A DNA stretch of 24,964 nt from contig SHLU01000009.1 in the NCBI GenBank assembly GCA_004282995.1, forward strand, positions 1-24,964. The letters run 5' to 3'. Under the pieces are notes generated by a model, which was given only the letters and a program-made list of their open reading frames with translations, was not told the DNA's origin and did not search any database. This document shows, in pieces, positions 14,747 through 22,514 of this stretch. The stretch comes from Sphingomonadaceae bacterium. GTDB lineage: Bacteria; Pseudomonadota; Alphaproteobacteria; Sphingomonadales; Sphingomonadaceae. Within the stretch, counting starts at the first letter, position 1, and every line of letters starts with the position of its first letter. The position numbers and the translations under genes were made by a program.

Positions 14747-16054
14747 TCAATCCGCCGTACGCTGTGGCAGGCTCCTTGTTGCGCTCGTATGTAGCAACGC
14801 AAACAACACGATTATCGCGGTGATAAATCGAGGATAGTGCAGCATGCCTTCGAAAAGGCTTTGGAACAGCAGCGCGTAGAGCATGGCAAGCAGAGCCAGC
14901 CGCTGCGGGTCGGCCTGACCGGCACGGTGGGCAGCCATCGTTGCCCTACCAAGCAGCCACAATCCGCCTGCCGCTCCGAGAACGCCCCAGGAAATCAGGA
15001 ACTGCAGCAAGACGTTATGCGGCTGGGTATGCGTCCAACCAGTATATACTTCCCAGAAGGTCGACCCCGACCCCCAACCCAGTAACGGGGAATCGAGCCA
15101 GCGCGAAAATGTTGCCGCCCACAACGCACTGCGCCCTCCGGCGATATCCTCGCTGACGAAATCGGCAGGGGCGATCAGGTAGTAGGCGCTGTCATCGGGG
15201 ATGAACTACCAGGCGAAGCACATCCCCAGCCCGGTCAGGATTGCCGCTATGCCAATGTCGCGCACGCCTGGAAGCCGGCGCTGGATCAGCATGATAACCG
15301 CAAATGCGAACACGATCGCAAGGATCGCTGCGCGTGTCCCGGACCAGATTGTCAGCGTTGCCGCGAGGAAATAGAACAGGTGATCCCATCCCAATGGCGC
15401 GTCAGGGCGGGAATACAGGATGCGGATGGCAAATGCCGCAGCAATCGCACCGGTCCAGGCTCCAAAATGTCGCACGCTGATAAAACCTGGAATTGCCGAG
15501 CGCCATTCGATGACACCGCCCATCACCTCGCTGGCTGGCGGCGGGAAGGCGAAACGCCAAGCAGTGTAGGTGGCCATTATCCCCAGTCCGGCGCCCATGA
15601 TTAGCAGGAATACGCCCCGGTCGCGTGCAGAATTAGCGCGCAATAGATGCATGGTTGCGAGAGCAAACAGCAGATGGACCACCGTGATCAGCGACATGGT
15701 AAGCGAGAAGGACGGTTTGGCAGACAGCACGGCGCTGCTCGCGAATACCCCGATCAACAGGGCAATTACGGCGACCTTTATATCACGAGGTAACGCCTGC
15801 CACATGGAACTGCGATCCATCCCGCAGCGATAGGCATAGAAGATGATTGCCAACTCAAACATGACGAACGGCAGTTCGAGCAATCTGGATAGTTCCAGCG
15901 CCGGCACCTCCATCTGGTGCATGTAGGTCGGATAGGCCAGCGCCGAGACGACCGGCATCACGACTCCCAGGGCAATGCCGAGCCACGCCGCTCTGCTTTC
16001 GACCGATCCGAAGGTCCTCGCGGTTATGCGGGACGAAGGAAATGATACGCTCAT
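14747..16054 (-). pseudogene. O-antigen ligase/polymerase (Wzy_C-type) gene with in-frame TAG
   Basis: Two open stretches on the minus strand are in the same frame and are split only by a TAG at 15206-15208. The upstream part (ATG at 16054) is a multi-helix membrane protein ending GLGMCFAW. After the stop the frame continues FIPDDSAYYLIAPADFV, then GGRSALW, SPLLGWGSGSTFWE and THTQPHNVLLQFLISWGVLG. That last part, with its periplasmic-loop GR and PHN patterns, is characteristic of the WaaL/Wzy_C family. Read through, the protein would be about 435 residues, a usual length for envelope or exopolysaccharide polymerases and O-antigen ligases. The stop is one change from Gln (CAG) or Trp (TGG). 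Neither half should work alone. A sequencing error is possible. No other polysaccharide genes lie next to it. Confidence 0.8.
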
Positions 16055-16079
16055 GCGAGCTGCTATTAAGCATGCGGTG

Positions 16080-16094
16080 TTAAGCAATATTTAC
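16080..16094. promoter_or_regulatory. possible CtrA-type site (TTAA-N7-TTAC)
   Basis: TTAA (16080-16083), seven bases, then TTAC (16091-16094) is one base away from the CtrA full site TTAA-N7-TTAA known from Caulobacter. A second TTAAGCA (16066-16072) repeats the left part. The site lies 26 bases before the O-antigen-ligase-like ATG and 190 bases before cpaF. CtrA controls pilus genes in Caulobacter, but no binding evidence exists here and a single near-match can arise by chance. Confidence 0.3.
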
Positions 16095-16154
16095 TTTCGT
16101 AGCCCTAGGAAGAGCGCGGTGCAGCGCAGTCGCGGCGCTGATAATGCATCGGCT

Positions 16155-16184
16155 TTGACAGGCCCACTTTAGGAAAAAAATAAG
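16155..16184 (+). promoter_or_regulatory. candidate promoter of cpaF
   Basis: A perfect -35 box TTGACA (16155-16160) is followed after 18 bases by AATAAG (16179-16184), which matches the -10 consensus at four of six bases. It is oriented toward cpaF, with the ATG 100 bases beyond, in the divergent gap. It would give a 5' leader of about 90 bases. Confidence 0.45.
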
Positions 16185-16283
16185 GTTTCCGACCTATTCA
16201 CGATTTCCCGGGAGGCCTGATTTGCCAGTTCGCAGGCGAGGCATTCCGTCGAATTCAATTGTGATGAGCCTGGGGGACAGGAA

Positions 16284-17816
16284 ATGAGTGCATTCGGACG
16301 CAAGAACGGGCCAAGAGGTATGGCACCCGGTAGCCGTCCCGCATTCGGTGTCGCCCGCCCCATGCGGGGTGGGAGCGCGAAGAAGTCGGAAGAAGCGCCA
16401 CCGCCAGGCGGCGATCAATTCCCGCCCTTGCCCGGCGATGAAGGAGACGCAGGCGAAGCGCCCGCACCCTCCTCGGCTCCGAACAAAGAAGACGCCATGA
16501 CCCGGCTCGCGGATCGCGCCAATGCGGTCCATGAAGCGCAGGACGTCGGTGGCTTCGAGGCCAGCGTCCACAAAATCAAGGAACAGGTTCTTCCCCGCCT
16601 GCTCGAACGCGTCGACCCCGAGGCGGCTGCTACGCTTAGCAAGGAAGAACTGTCGGAAGAATTCCGGCCGATAATCATGGAAGTGCTGGCCGAACTCAAG
16701 GTCACGCTCAACCGCCGCGAGCAATTCGCGCTCGAAAAGGTTCTGATCGACGAACTGCTCGGTTTCGGCCCGCTCGAGGAATTGCTCAACGATCCCGACG
16801 TTTCCGATATCATGGTCAATGGACCCGAGCAGACCTATATCGAGAAGAACGGCAAGCTGACCATTGCCCCGATCCGGTTCCGCGATGAACAGCATCTTTT
16901 CCAGATCGCCCAGCGCATCGTCAATCAGGTCGGCCGCCGTGTCGACCAGACCACGCCGCTGGCCGACGCTCGCCTCAAGGACGGCAGCCGCGTCAACGTC
17001 ATAGTTCCGCCGCTCTCGCTCAAGGGCACGGCGATCTCGATCCGTAAGTTCTCCGAGAAACCGATCACGCTGGATATGCTCAAAGACTTTGGCTCGATGA
17101 GCGAGAAGATGTGTACGGCGCTCAAGATCGCTGGCGCGTGCCGGATGAATATCGTGATTTCGGGCGGTACCGGTTCGGGTAAGACAACCATGCTCAACGC
17201 CCTGTCGAAGATGATTGATCCTGGCGAGCGCGTGCTGACGATCGAGGATGCGGCCGAGCTTCGTTTGCAGCAGCCGCACTGGCTCCCGCTCGAAACCCGC
17301 CCGCCCAACCTTGAAGGCCAGGGCGCGATCACCATCGGCGATCTCGTGAAGAACGCCCTGCGTATGCGCCCTGACCGCATCATCCTGGGTGAGATTCGTG
17401 GCGCGGAATGTTTCGATCTACTCGCGGCCATGAACACCGGCCACGATGGTTCGATGTGTACGTTGCACGCCAACAGTCCGCGCGAATGCCTGGGCCGTAT
17501 GGAAAACATGATCCTGATGGGTGATATCAAGATCCCCAAGGAAGCCATCTCGCGCCAGATCGCGGAAAGTGTCGACCTGATCGTTCAGGTGAAACGCCTT
17601 CGCGACGGTTCACGCCGCACCACCAATGTTACCGAGGTGATCGGGATGGAAGGCGACGTGATTGTGACGCAGGAACTGTTCAAATTCGAGTATCTGGACG
17701 AGAGCGAGGATGGCAAAATCCTGGGCGAGTTCCGCTCCAGCGGCCTGCGACCCTATACGCTGGAAAAGGCGCGCCAGTTCGGGTTTGACCAGGCCTACCT
17801 GGAAGCCTGTCTCTAG
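16284..17816 (+). CDS. cpaF: CpaF/TadA family type IVb (Flp) pilus assembly ATPase
   Basis: CpaF is the cytoplasmic hexameric ATPase that drives assembly of Flp/Tad pili. The 510-residue product has a low-complexity, Pro/Gly-rich N-terminal 70 residues, a helical region, then the secretion-ATPase core: ELLGFGPLEELLNDPDVSDI, the Walker A loop GGTGSGKTT (residues 294-302, Lys300), the Walker B region RIILGEIRG (catalytic-type Glu370), and the histidine-box GHDGSMCTLHANSPRE. The ATG at 16284 is preceded by GGGGGACAGGA. None of the usual partners (cpaB, cpaC, cpaE, tadB, tadC, flp) is adjacent. It is flanked by a broken polysaccharide gene and, convergently, a small membrane protein. Its pilus partners must lie elsewhere if the system works. 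Confidence 0.95.
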   Translation: MSAFGRKNGPRGMAPGSRPAFGVARPMRGGSAKKSEEAPPPGGDQFPPLPGDEGDAGEAPAPSSAPNKEDAMTRLADRANAVHEAQDVGGFEASVHKIKEQVLPRLLERVDPEAAATLSKEELSEEFRPIIMEVLAELKVTLNRREQFALEKVLIDELLGFGPLEELLNDPDVSDIMVNGPEQTYIEKNGKLTIAPIRFRDEQHLFQIAQRIVNQVGRRVDQTTPLADARLKDGSRVNVIVPPLSLKGTAISIRKFSEKPITLDMLKDFGSMSEKMCTALKIAGACRMNIVISGGTGSGKTTMLNALSKMIDPGERVLTIEDAAELRLQQPHWLPLETRPPNLEGQGAITIGDLVKNALRMRPDRIILGEIRGAECFDLLAAMNTGHDGSMCTLHANSPRECLGRMENMILMGDIKIPKEAISRQIAESVDLIVQVKRLRDGSRRTTNVTEVIGMEGDVIVTQELFKFEYLDESEDGKILGEFRSSGLRPYTLEKARQFGFDQAYLEACL

Positions 17817-17827
17817 CACCCGCTTCG

Positions 17828-18058
17828 TTAGCCCTGCATCATGCCCGGTAGCGCCAGCGCCAGCAGGCCTCCGCCGATGATGACGCTGACGAAAAACAGG
17901 CTGAACCATGGAACCCACCCGACCCGATCAATCCGGGCGCGCTTCATGCGGCGGCGTTCCATCATCGTTGCAAATCCGGCGACCATAAGAAATCCGACGC
18001 CCCAAAGGGCGAGCAGCTCGGCATCGCTGGCAAAGATCACGCGCTCAAGAAATTCCAT
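17828..18058 (-). CDS. small two-helix membrane protein of unknown function
   Basis: The 76-residue product has two clear hydrophobic segments (about residues 15-32 and 51-72) joined by a basic loop, ERRRMKRARIDRVGW, which the positive-inside rule places in the cytoplasm. I do not recognise a family. The ATG at 18058 has no obvious ribosome-binding site. It ends 11 bases from the cpaF stop (convergent) and begins 48 bases before the divergent EamA gene. The clean membrane topology and the neat fit into the gap suggest a real gene. Confidence 0.6.
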   Translation of the reverse strand: MEFLERVIFASDAELLALWGVGFLMVAGFATMMERRRMKRARIDRVGWVPWFSLFFVSVIIGGGLLALALPGMMQG

Positions 18059-18106
18059 CGCGCTGCCATATGGGCATCACTGCACGCTTGCACTAGGGGC
18101 ACGCGA

Positions 18107-19030
18107 ATGGATGGTTCCGTTGCCCTGCCCCGCCCCTTGTTCGCGCTGGGCCTGCGCCTGCTGACAGCGCTGACGCTGTCGACCATGGCGATGCTGGTCA
18201 AATTGGCCGGGACCCGCGGCGTTCATCTGTTTGAGCTGATATTCTGGCGGCAGGCCATTACCGTGGTCGCGGTTGCATTGCTGATGGCGGTACTGGGCCG
18301 ACTTGCCGAGATCCGGACGCGCCGGTTCGGCGCCCATGCCCGTAGAGCAATCTACGGGATTACAGGCATGGGCTTCGTCTACGGCGCGGTGATCCTTTTG
18401 CCGCTTGCCGAAGCGACAACGCTCAGCTTCACAACCCCCATGTTTGCGGTGCTGCTGGCGCTGGTGCTGTTCCGCGAGAATATCGGAATCTATCGCTGGA
18501 GCGCGGTAGCCTTGGGCTTCGCAGGTGTTGCGATTGTCATGCAACCCGGCAGCGCCGGCGCAGTCGATATGATCGGGGTAGCGGTCGGGCTGATTGCGGC
18601 GTTCATGGTGGCGCTCATTTCATTCCAGATACAGGATCTAAACACTACCGAGACGCCCTACGGCATCATTTTCTGGTTCACCGCCCTGACAACTCCGCTC
18701 GCCGCAATGGCCTTGCCGTTCGTGATGACTGGCCACGATCCCCTGACCTGGATCATCATCGTGGCAATGGCCCTGTGCGGCGCGACGGCGCAATTGCTCC
18801 TGACCAGCTCGCTCAGGTTCGGGTCTGCGGCGACAATTCTGCTGATGGACTATACCTCGCTGATCTGGGCGGTTTTGTTTGGCTGGTGGGTTTTCGACCG
18901 GGTGCCGCCTTCGACACTATGGTTCGGCGCCCCTCTTATCATCACTGCCGGAATGCTGGTGGCGTGGCGTGAGCATCGACTAAAACGTTTGGCCGATCTA
19001 CAGGAACGGGATGCTGCCAAGGCAGTTTAG
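18107..19030 (+). CDS. EamA/DMT superfamily transporter (second copy)
   Basis: The 307-residue product has about ten membrane helices in two EamA repeats. The N-terminal repeat includes LLTALTLSTMAMLVKLAG and FWRQAITVV; the helix-4 phrase LPLAEATTLSFTTPMFAVLL closely parallels that of the other EamA protein in this window. The second repeat contains TSSLRFGSAATILLMDYTSL. It ends with a short charged cytoplasmic tail. Such proteins export or import small metabolites; the substrate cannot be told. The ATG at 18107 has no strong ribosome-binding site. The entericidin gene follows after 30 bases with its own AAAGGA site. Confidence 0.9.
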   Translation: MDGSVALPRPLFALGLRLLTALTLSTMAMLVKLAGTRGVHLFELIFWRQAITVVAVALLMAVLGRLAEIRTRRFGAHARRAIYGITGMGFVYGAVILLPLAEATTLSFTTPMFAVLLALVLFRENIGIYRWSAVALGFAGVAIVMQPGSAGAVDMIGVAVGLIAAFMVALISFQIQDLNTTETPYGIIFWFTALTTPLAAMALPFVMTGHDPLTWIIIVAMALCGATAQLLLTSSLRFGSAATILLMDYTSLIWAVLFGWWVFDRVPPSTLWFGAPLIITAGMLVAWREHRLKRLADLQERDAAKAV

Positions 19031-19060
19031 TATTTATCTGCCAGACAAAGGATTGTTCAC

Positions 19061-19201
19061 ATGGCTCGCACGAATACACGCAAGGTGCTGCTGACGCTCG
19101 GCATTTTTGCAATCGCCACGACGACAACCGCCTGCAACACGGTCAAGGGCCTGGGGCGCGATATCGAATCGGTTGGTGAAGCGGGCGACCGGGTTATCTG
19201 A
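19061..19201 (+). CDS. entericidin-family small lipoprotein
   Basis: A 46-residue frame begins at an ATG with AAAGGA ten bases upstream. The product has a basic N-terminus (MARTNTRK), a hydrophobic segment (VLLTLGIFAIA), a threonine-rich lipobox ending TTAC with Cys at residue 25, and then NTVKGLGRDIESVGEAGD. This matches the entericidin A/B pattern (CNTxxGxGxDI..xG). Entericidins are small envelope lipoproteins, first described as a toxin/antidote pair linked to stationary-phase lysis in E. coli; many bacteria carry only one. The lipobox lacks the usual Leu at -3. The last eight bases overlap the end of the convergent ABA4-like gene. Confidence 0.85.
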   Translation: MARTNTRKVLLTLGIFAIATTTTACNTVKGLGRDIESVGEAGDRVI

Positions 19202-19664
19202 ATGATTTAAGCGGCGACGGGGTCGTGCGTGGGCCACGAAATTTTTCCCGCCCCAGCAGCCATACAGCCAAGCCAATCGGACCGGCGAGGAATGTCGCCG
19301 CCAGGATCGGCAACTGCCACAATCGGCCGACGCCTTTCTGATCTGCGTCGCGTGCTATCCACAGCCCGACAAACAGGTCGAACGCCAGATAGTGCGTCCA
19401 GCCCACGACCGTGCCTCCTTGGGAAGCAAAGATCGAACGCACACCCCCCAGCGTTGTGAAATCAACAGCCGTATCAACCGGTCCGACAGGGTCGAACGCC
19501 CCGGACATGATCCCGATCAGGCCGACAGCGTAAATGACGCAGAGCATCCCGACGCCGAGATACAGGACCATCGACAGCAACAGCGGTTTGCGCGGTAAGA
19601 ACGCGAGAATGACCCAGGCAACTATTGCGGTCATGTTGACGAAATCAAACAGCGAAATCCACAT
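19194..19664 (-). CDS. ABA4-like (DUF4281) membrane protein
   Basis: The 156-residue product has four hydrophobic segments and the hallmark phrase GWTHYLAFDLFVGLWI, then a charged loop with ARDADQ, as in the ABA4-like family. In plants ABA4 is needed for neoxanthin formation from violaxanthin, and in bacteria the family's role is uncertain. A link to carotenoids is plausible because Erythrobacteraceae are carotenoid-rich, but no carotenoid gene is in the window. The start codon lies 11 bases after the stop of the SDR gene on the same strand, suggesting one operon. The 3' end overlaps the entericidin gene by eight bases. Confidence 0.8.
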   Translation of the reverse strand: MWISLFDFVNMTAIVAWVILAFLPRKPLLLSMVLYLGVGMLCVIYAVGLIGIMSGAFDPVGPVDTAVDFTTLGGVRSIFASQGGTVVGWTHYLAFDLFVGLWIARDADQKGVGRLWQLPILAATFLAGPIGLAVWLLGREKFRGPRTTPSPLKSFR

Positions 19665-19675
19665 TGTCCGCGCTC

Positions 19676-20374
19676 CTATTCCGCCTGCACGGGAACCGAC
19701 AGTGTGTTTGCTGCGCGATAGATGCCCTCGTTATCGTGCACATAGCGCCCCCGCGTCTTGCGCATGGCGAGTGCCAGTGCCCCAGCAGCGACTTTGTTGG
19801 CGGGGATCGAGCGGAATGAGCGCATGCGGCCATGCAGGAACAGGTCGGTAATGGGGCTGGCCATAATGGCCAATCTCTCTCCGGTTCGCCGGTCGATATC
19901 GCGTTGCCCACGCAGAAGGCCCGGTCGCAGGATGTCCAGCCGCAAAAAGTCGAGCTTGGACAGCTTGGCTTCGGTCTCACCCTTCACCTGAAGGTAAAAA
20001 TTCTTGGAGTAGGCTTCAGCGCCGGCTGAACTGACCGCGACCATCCGCCGCACTCCACAGGCCAGCGCCGCTTCGGCCGTGGCAATCACAAGATCTCGAT
20101 CGACAGCCCGGAACGCTTCCTTGTCGCCACCTGCCTTCGCCATGGTGGTGCCGAGACTGCAAATGAGGGCATCGGGCTGCGCTGCCGCCAACGCATCACC
20201 CCATTTGTCCGGTTCGGCCACGAACACTTCCATCCGCGCACCCGGGGGCAGCGGAACTTCCCGCCGGGCGATGCCCACGATACGCAAATCGTCCCTTCCC
20301 ACGGCCAGCCGCAGAATTTCCTGGCCGATCAGGCCGGTCGCTCCGACAAGGGCGATGCGCACAGGTGTCATCAT
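19676..20374 (-). CDS. NAD(P)-binding Rossmann-fold (atypical SDR) protein
   Basis: The 232-residue product starts with a Rossmann nucleotide-binding loop, GATGLIG (Gly11, Gly14, Gly17), and shows SLGTTMAKAG, the MVAVSSAGA strand, and a YxxxK pair (Tyr127 and Lys131). It resembles the atypical short-chain dehydrogenases of the HTATIP2/NAD(P)H-binding type, a group often without a known substrate. It ends 11 bases upstream of the ABA4-like gene on the same strand and probably forms a two-gene unit with it. Two ATG codons stand in tandem at the start; either may be used. The 90-base gap upstream has a TATAAC that might be a -10 box, but I see no matching -35. Confidence 0.82.
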   Translation of the reverse strand: MMTPVRIALVGATGLIGQEILRLAVGRDDLRIVGIARREVPLPPGARMEVFVAEPDKWGDALAAAQPDALICSLGTTMAKAGGDKEAFRAVDRDLVIATAEAALACGVRRMVAVSSAGAEAYSKNFYLQVKGETEAKLSKLDFLRLDILRPGLLRGQRDIDRRTGERLAIMASPITDLFLHGRMRSFRSIPANKVAAGALALAMRKTRGRYVHDNEGIYRAANTLSVPVQAE

Positions 20375-20464
20375 GGACGGCCAGTTCGATAGTTATAGTC
20401 TAAACGGCGACCTATACCGGAACTGCTCGCAATTCCATGTTTGCCTGCGCCGAACATCATGCGT

Positions 20465-21643
20465 TCAAACGCTGGACAAGCCATCAGGCGCCTTGCCGTA
20501 GATGCGTCGACACTGTTCGAGTGCAAAACGATCGGTCATCCCGGCGATATAATCAACGATATGACGGGTCCGCCACGGCTCTTCGGAGGGCAAATTGCGG
20601 GTCCATGGTCCGCCCATCAGTTCCGGGTCTTGGTCATAAGCCGCGAACAGCCTTGAAATGACGTCACGTGCCTTCTCGGCCGCCTCGACCTGTTGCTCGT
20701 GATAATAGAGCCGCTCGTACATAAAGGCTTTCAGGCCCCGCTCCTGCTCATGCATCGACGGCGAAAACCCCGCCGACATAATTTCAGCAGCGCGAACATC
20801 GTCGCTGGCCCCCATGTCTCGGGTCATCGATTGCGTATGAGCGATCACATCATTGACCATCACACCAATCTGGTTGCGCACCAGTTCACGCAGCAGCCGC
20901 TCTCTCGGTGCAGCAGGAAATCGGGCTTCGACTTCGCGCCATTGCCCGGCAACCCAGTCTATTGTCAGCAGGTCATCGAGTGCCAGAAAGCCTGCGCGCA
21001 GCCCATCATCGATATCGTGATTGTCATAGGCAATATCGTCCGCCACCGCAGCCACCTGGGCTTCGAGCGAAGACCATTGGGGCAAATCCAGCGAAAAATC
21101 CGCGTCGAGTTCGGCTAAAGCAGGATGCGGAGCGATGACCGGGCCGTTGTGCTTGGCGAGGCCTTCGAGCACCTCCCAGCTTAAATTAAGGCCATCATGC
21201 AGGGGATAGGGACACTCGAGCCGCATCAACGTGCGCAGCGTCTGCGCATTGTGGTCGAACCCCCCATTTCGCATGGCGGCTTCGTGCAGCGCTTTCTCCC
21301 CGGCATGGCCGAATGGCGGGTGGCCGATATCGTGCGCGAGGCACAAGGCCTCTGTCAGATCCTCATCCAAGCCGAGCGCACGGGCAATGACGCGGCCGAT
21401 CTGCGCCACTTCGAGACTGTGGGTGAGACGTGTGCGATAGTGATCGCCATCGGGCGCGACGAAGACCTGTGTCTTGGATTTTAGCCGCCGGAAAGCGATC
21501 GAGTGGATGATCCGGTCACGGTCACGCTGGAACGCGCTCCGCGGGCCCCGCGTTTCGCTTTGTGCATGGCCGAACTCACGACCGCGGCTGCGGGCAGGAT
21601 CGGAAGCGAGTGGTGAACGCGACATCGCGGCTGGTGTAGGCAT
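20465..21643 (-). CDS. dgt: deoxyguanosinetriphosphate triphosphohydrolase-like HD protein
   Basis: dGTPase-like proteins cleave dNTPs to the nucleoside and triphosphate and so trim dNTP pools. The product (392 residues from the ATG at 21643) has the HD-superfamily metal site: RLTHSLEV (His75), LCLAHDIGHPPFGHAGE (His104-Asp105) and VADDIAYDNHDIDDGL carrying the later Asp. The N-terminal RSAFQRDRDRIIHSIAFRRL block is also typical. Short dGTPases of this type in alphaproteobacteria often act on several dNTPs. The frame is open to a TTG at 21670, and another ATG lies at 21625; the start is therefore uncertain by a few residues. The racemase-type gene lies downstream of a divergent-free gap and is read in the same direction into this gene. 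Confidence 0.93.
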   Translation of the reverse strand: MPTPAAMSRSPLASDPARSRGREFGHAQSETRGPRSAFQRDRDRIIHSIAFRRLKSKTQVFVAPDGDHYRTRLTHSLEVAQIGRVIARALGLDEDLTEALCLAHDIGHPPFGHAGEKALHEAAMRNGGFDHNAQTLRTLMRLECPYPLHDGLNLSWEVLEGLAKHNGPVIAPHPALAELDADFSLDLPQWSSLEAQVAAVADDIAYDNHDIDDGLRAGFLALDDLLTIDWVAGQWREVEARFPAAPRERLLRELVRNQIGVMVNDVIAHTQSMTRDMGASDDVRAAEIMSAGFSPSMHEQERGLKAFMYERLYYHEQQVEAAEKARDVISRLFAAYDQDPELMGGPWTRNLPSEEPWRTRHIVDYIAGMTDRFALEQCRRIYGKAPDGLSSV

Positions 21644-21730
21644 ACGCCTGAATCGCGGCAACGGGAACAATCGGGCAACATGCGGAAAGGGCTCGGTTCA
21701 GGTCACCCGCCCTAATTCGGAACCTCGCCG

Positions 21731-22423
21731 TTATCCGCCGCAAATCCAATCGACTGCACCTTCGCAGTGAATGCGCGCCGTGTCGTAGATTGGCAGGACA
21801 TTGGCATCGACATCGACCACCAGTTCCAACTCGGTGCAGGCAAGAATGATCGACTTGGCTCCGTGCTGTTCGTACCAGGTAATTATCGACTTGAGCGAAC
21901 GCTCGGCGTCACGGCTCGCCTTGCCGAGCTTCAATTCCTCGCTGATCAGCCGCTCGAGCTGCTCGACATGCCCTGGCTCGGGCGGCATGAGGTCGACACC
22001 GTGCGAGACCAGCCGCTCACGCATGAAACTTTCGGTCATTACCGCCCGCGTTCCCAATATCGCGGATTTCTGCGAGGCTTTCTCCGACATCCGCGCACCA
22101 GTGCAGTCGGCTATGTGCAAGACGGGTATCGATACCGCTTGCACGATGTCGTCGAAGGCGCGGTGCATGGCATTAGCTGTAATCAGGATATTTCCGGCCC
22201 CGGCCTGCTCCAACCGCTTGGCCGCCTCAACCAGCACTGCCGTCGCACGGCTCCATTCCTCGTCGGTTTCGAGCCGTGAGAAATCACGGAAATCGAGGCA
22301 TTCGATGACCAGCGGCGGGCTCGCCCGCGCACCTTCCCGCTTCTGCACCAGCCGATTGATTTGCTCGTAATAGGTGCGAGTGGAAATCCAGCTGATGCCA
22401 CCGATCAATCCCAATTTCCGCAC
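21731..22423 (-). CDS. aspartate/glutamate racemase family protein
   Basis: The 230-residue product begins with the family's KLGLIGGISWISTRTYYEQ and has DFRDF, ITANAMHRAFDDI and ILACTELELVV. In Asp/Glu racemases two cysteines act as acid/base pair. Here Cys196 is present but the first position is Thr82, an arrangement I recall for the atypical L-Asp/Glu racemase YgeA of E. coli (Thr83/Cys197). The start is a GTG at 22423 with AAAGGG about seven bases upstream. The frame extends 87 codons further upstream, but that part lies in the hydrolase gene and reads as low-quality sequence. It follows the alpha/beta hydrolase by 91 bases on the same strand. Its role in D- or L-amino-acid metabolism is inference. 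Confidence 0.85.
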   Translation of the reverse strand: MRKLGLIGGISWISTRTYYEQINRLVQKREGARASPPLVIECLDFRDFSRLETDEEWSRATAVLVEAAKRLEQAGAGNILITANAMHRAFDDIVQAVSIPVLHIADCTGARMSEKASQKSAILGTRAVMTESFMRERLVSHGVDLMPPEPGHVEQLERLISEELKLGKASRDAERSLKSIITWYEQHGAKSIILACTELELVVDVDANVLPIYDTARIHCEGAVDWICGG

Positions 22424-22514
22424 GCTAAACCCTTTCCTCACCGAAGCTGCAAACCCGCCCCCCGTCGACGCGACACTAGCGCGACAAACGGCGGTGGCAA
22501 GCAAGCCGCTGGGC

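Noticed and set aside
148..15208. Possible reassignment of TAA/TAG to glutamine
   Set aside because: Several intact genes here end properly on TAG or TAA (infA and yacG on TAA; cpaF, glmS, the HPr-kinase-like gene and the intact receptor on TAG), so both codons act as stops.
13766..19030. Recent duplication of the two EamA genes
   Set aside because: They share family motifs only; their sequences differ widely, as expected for ancient members of a large family.
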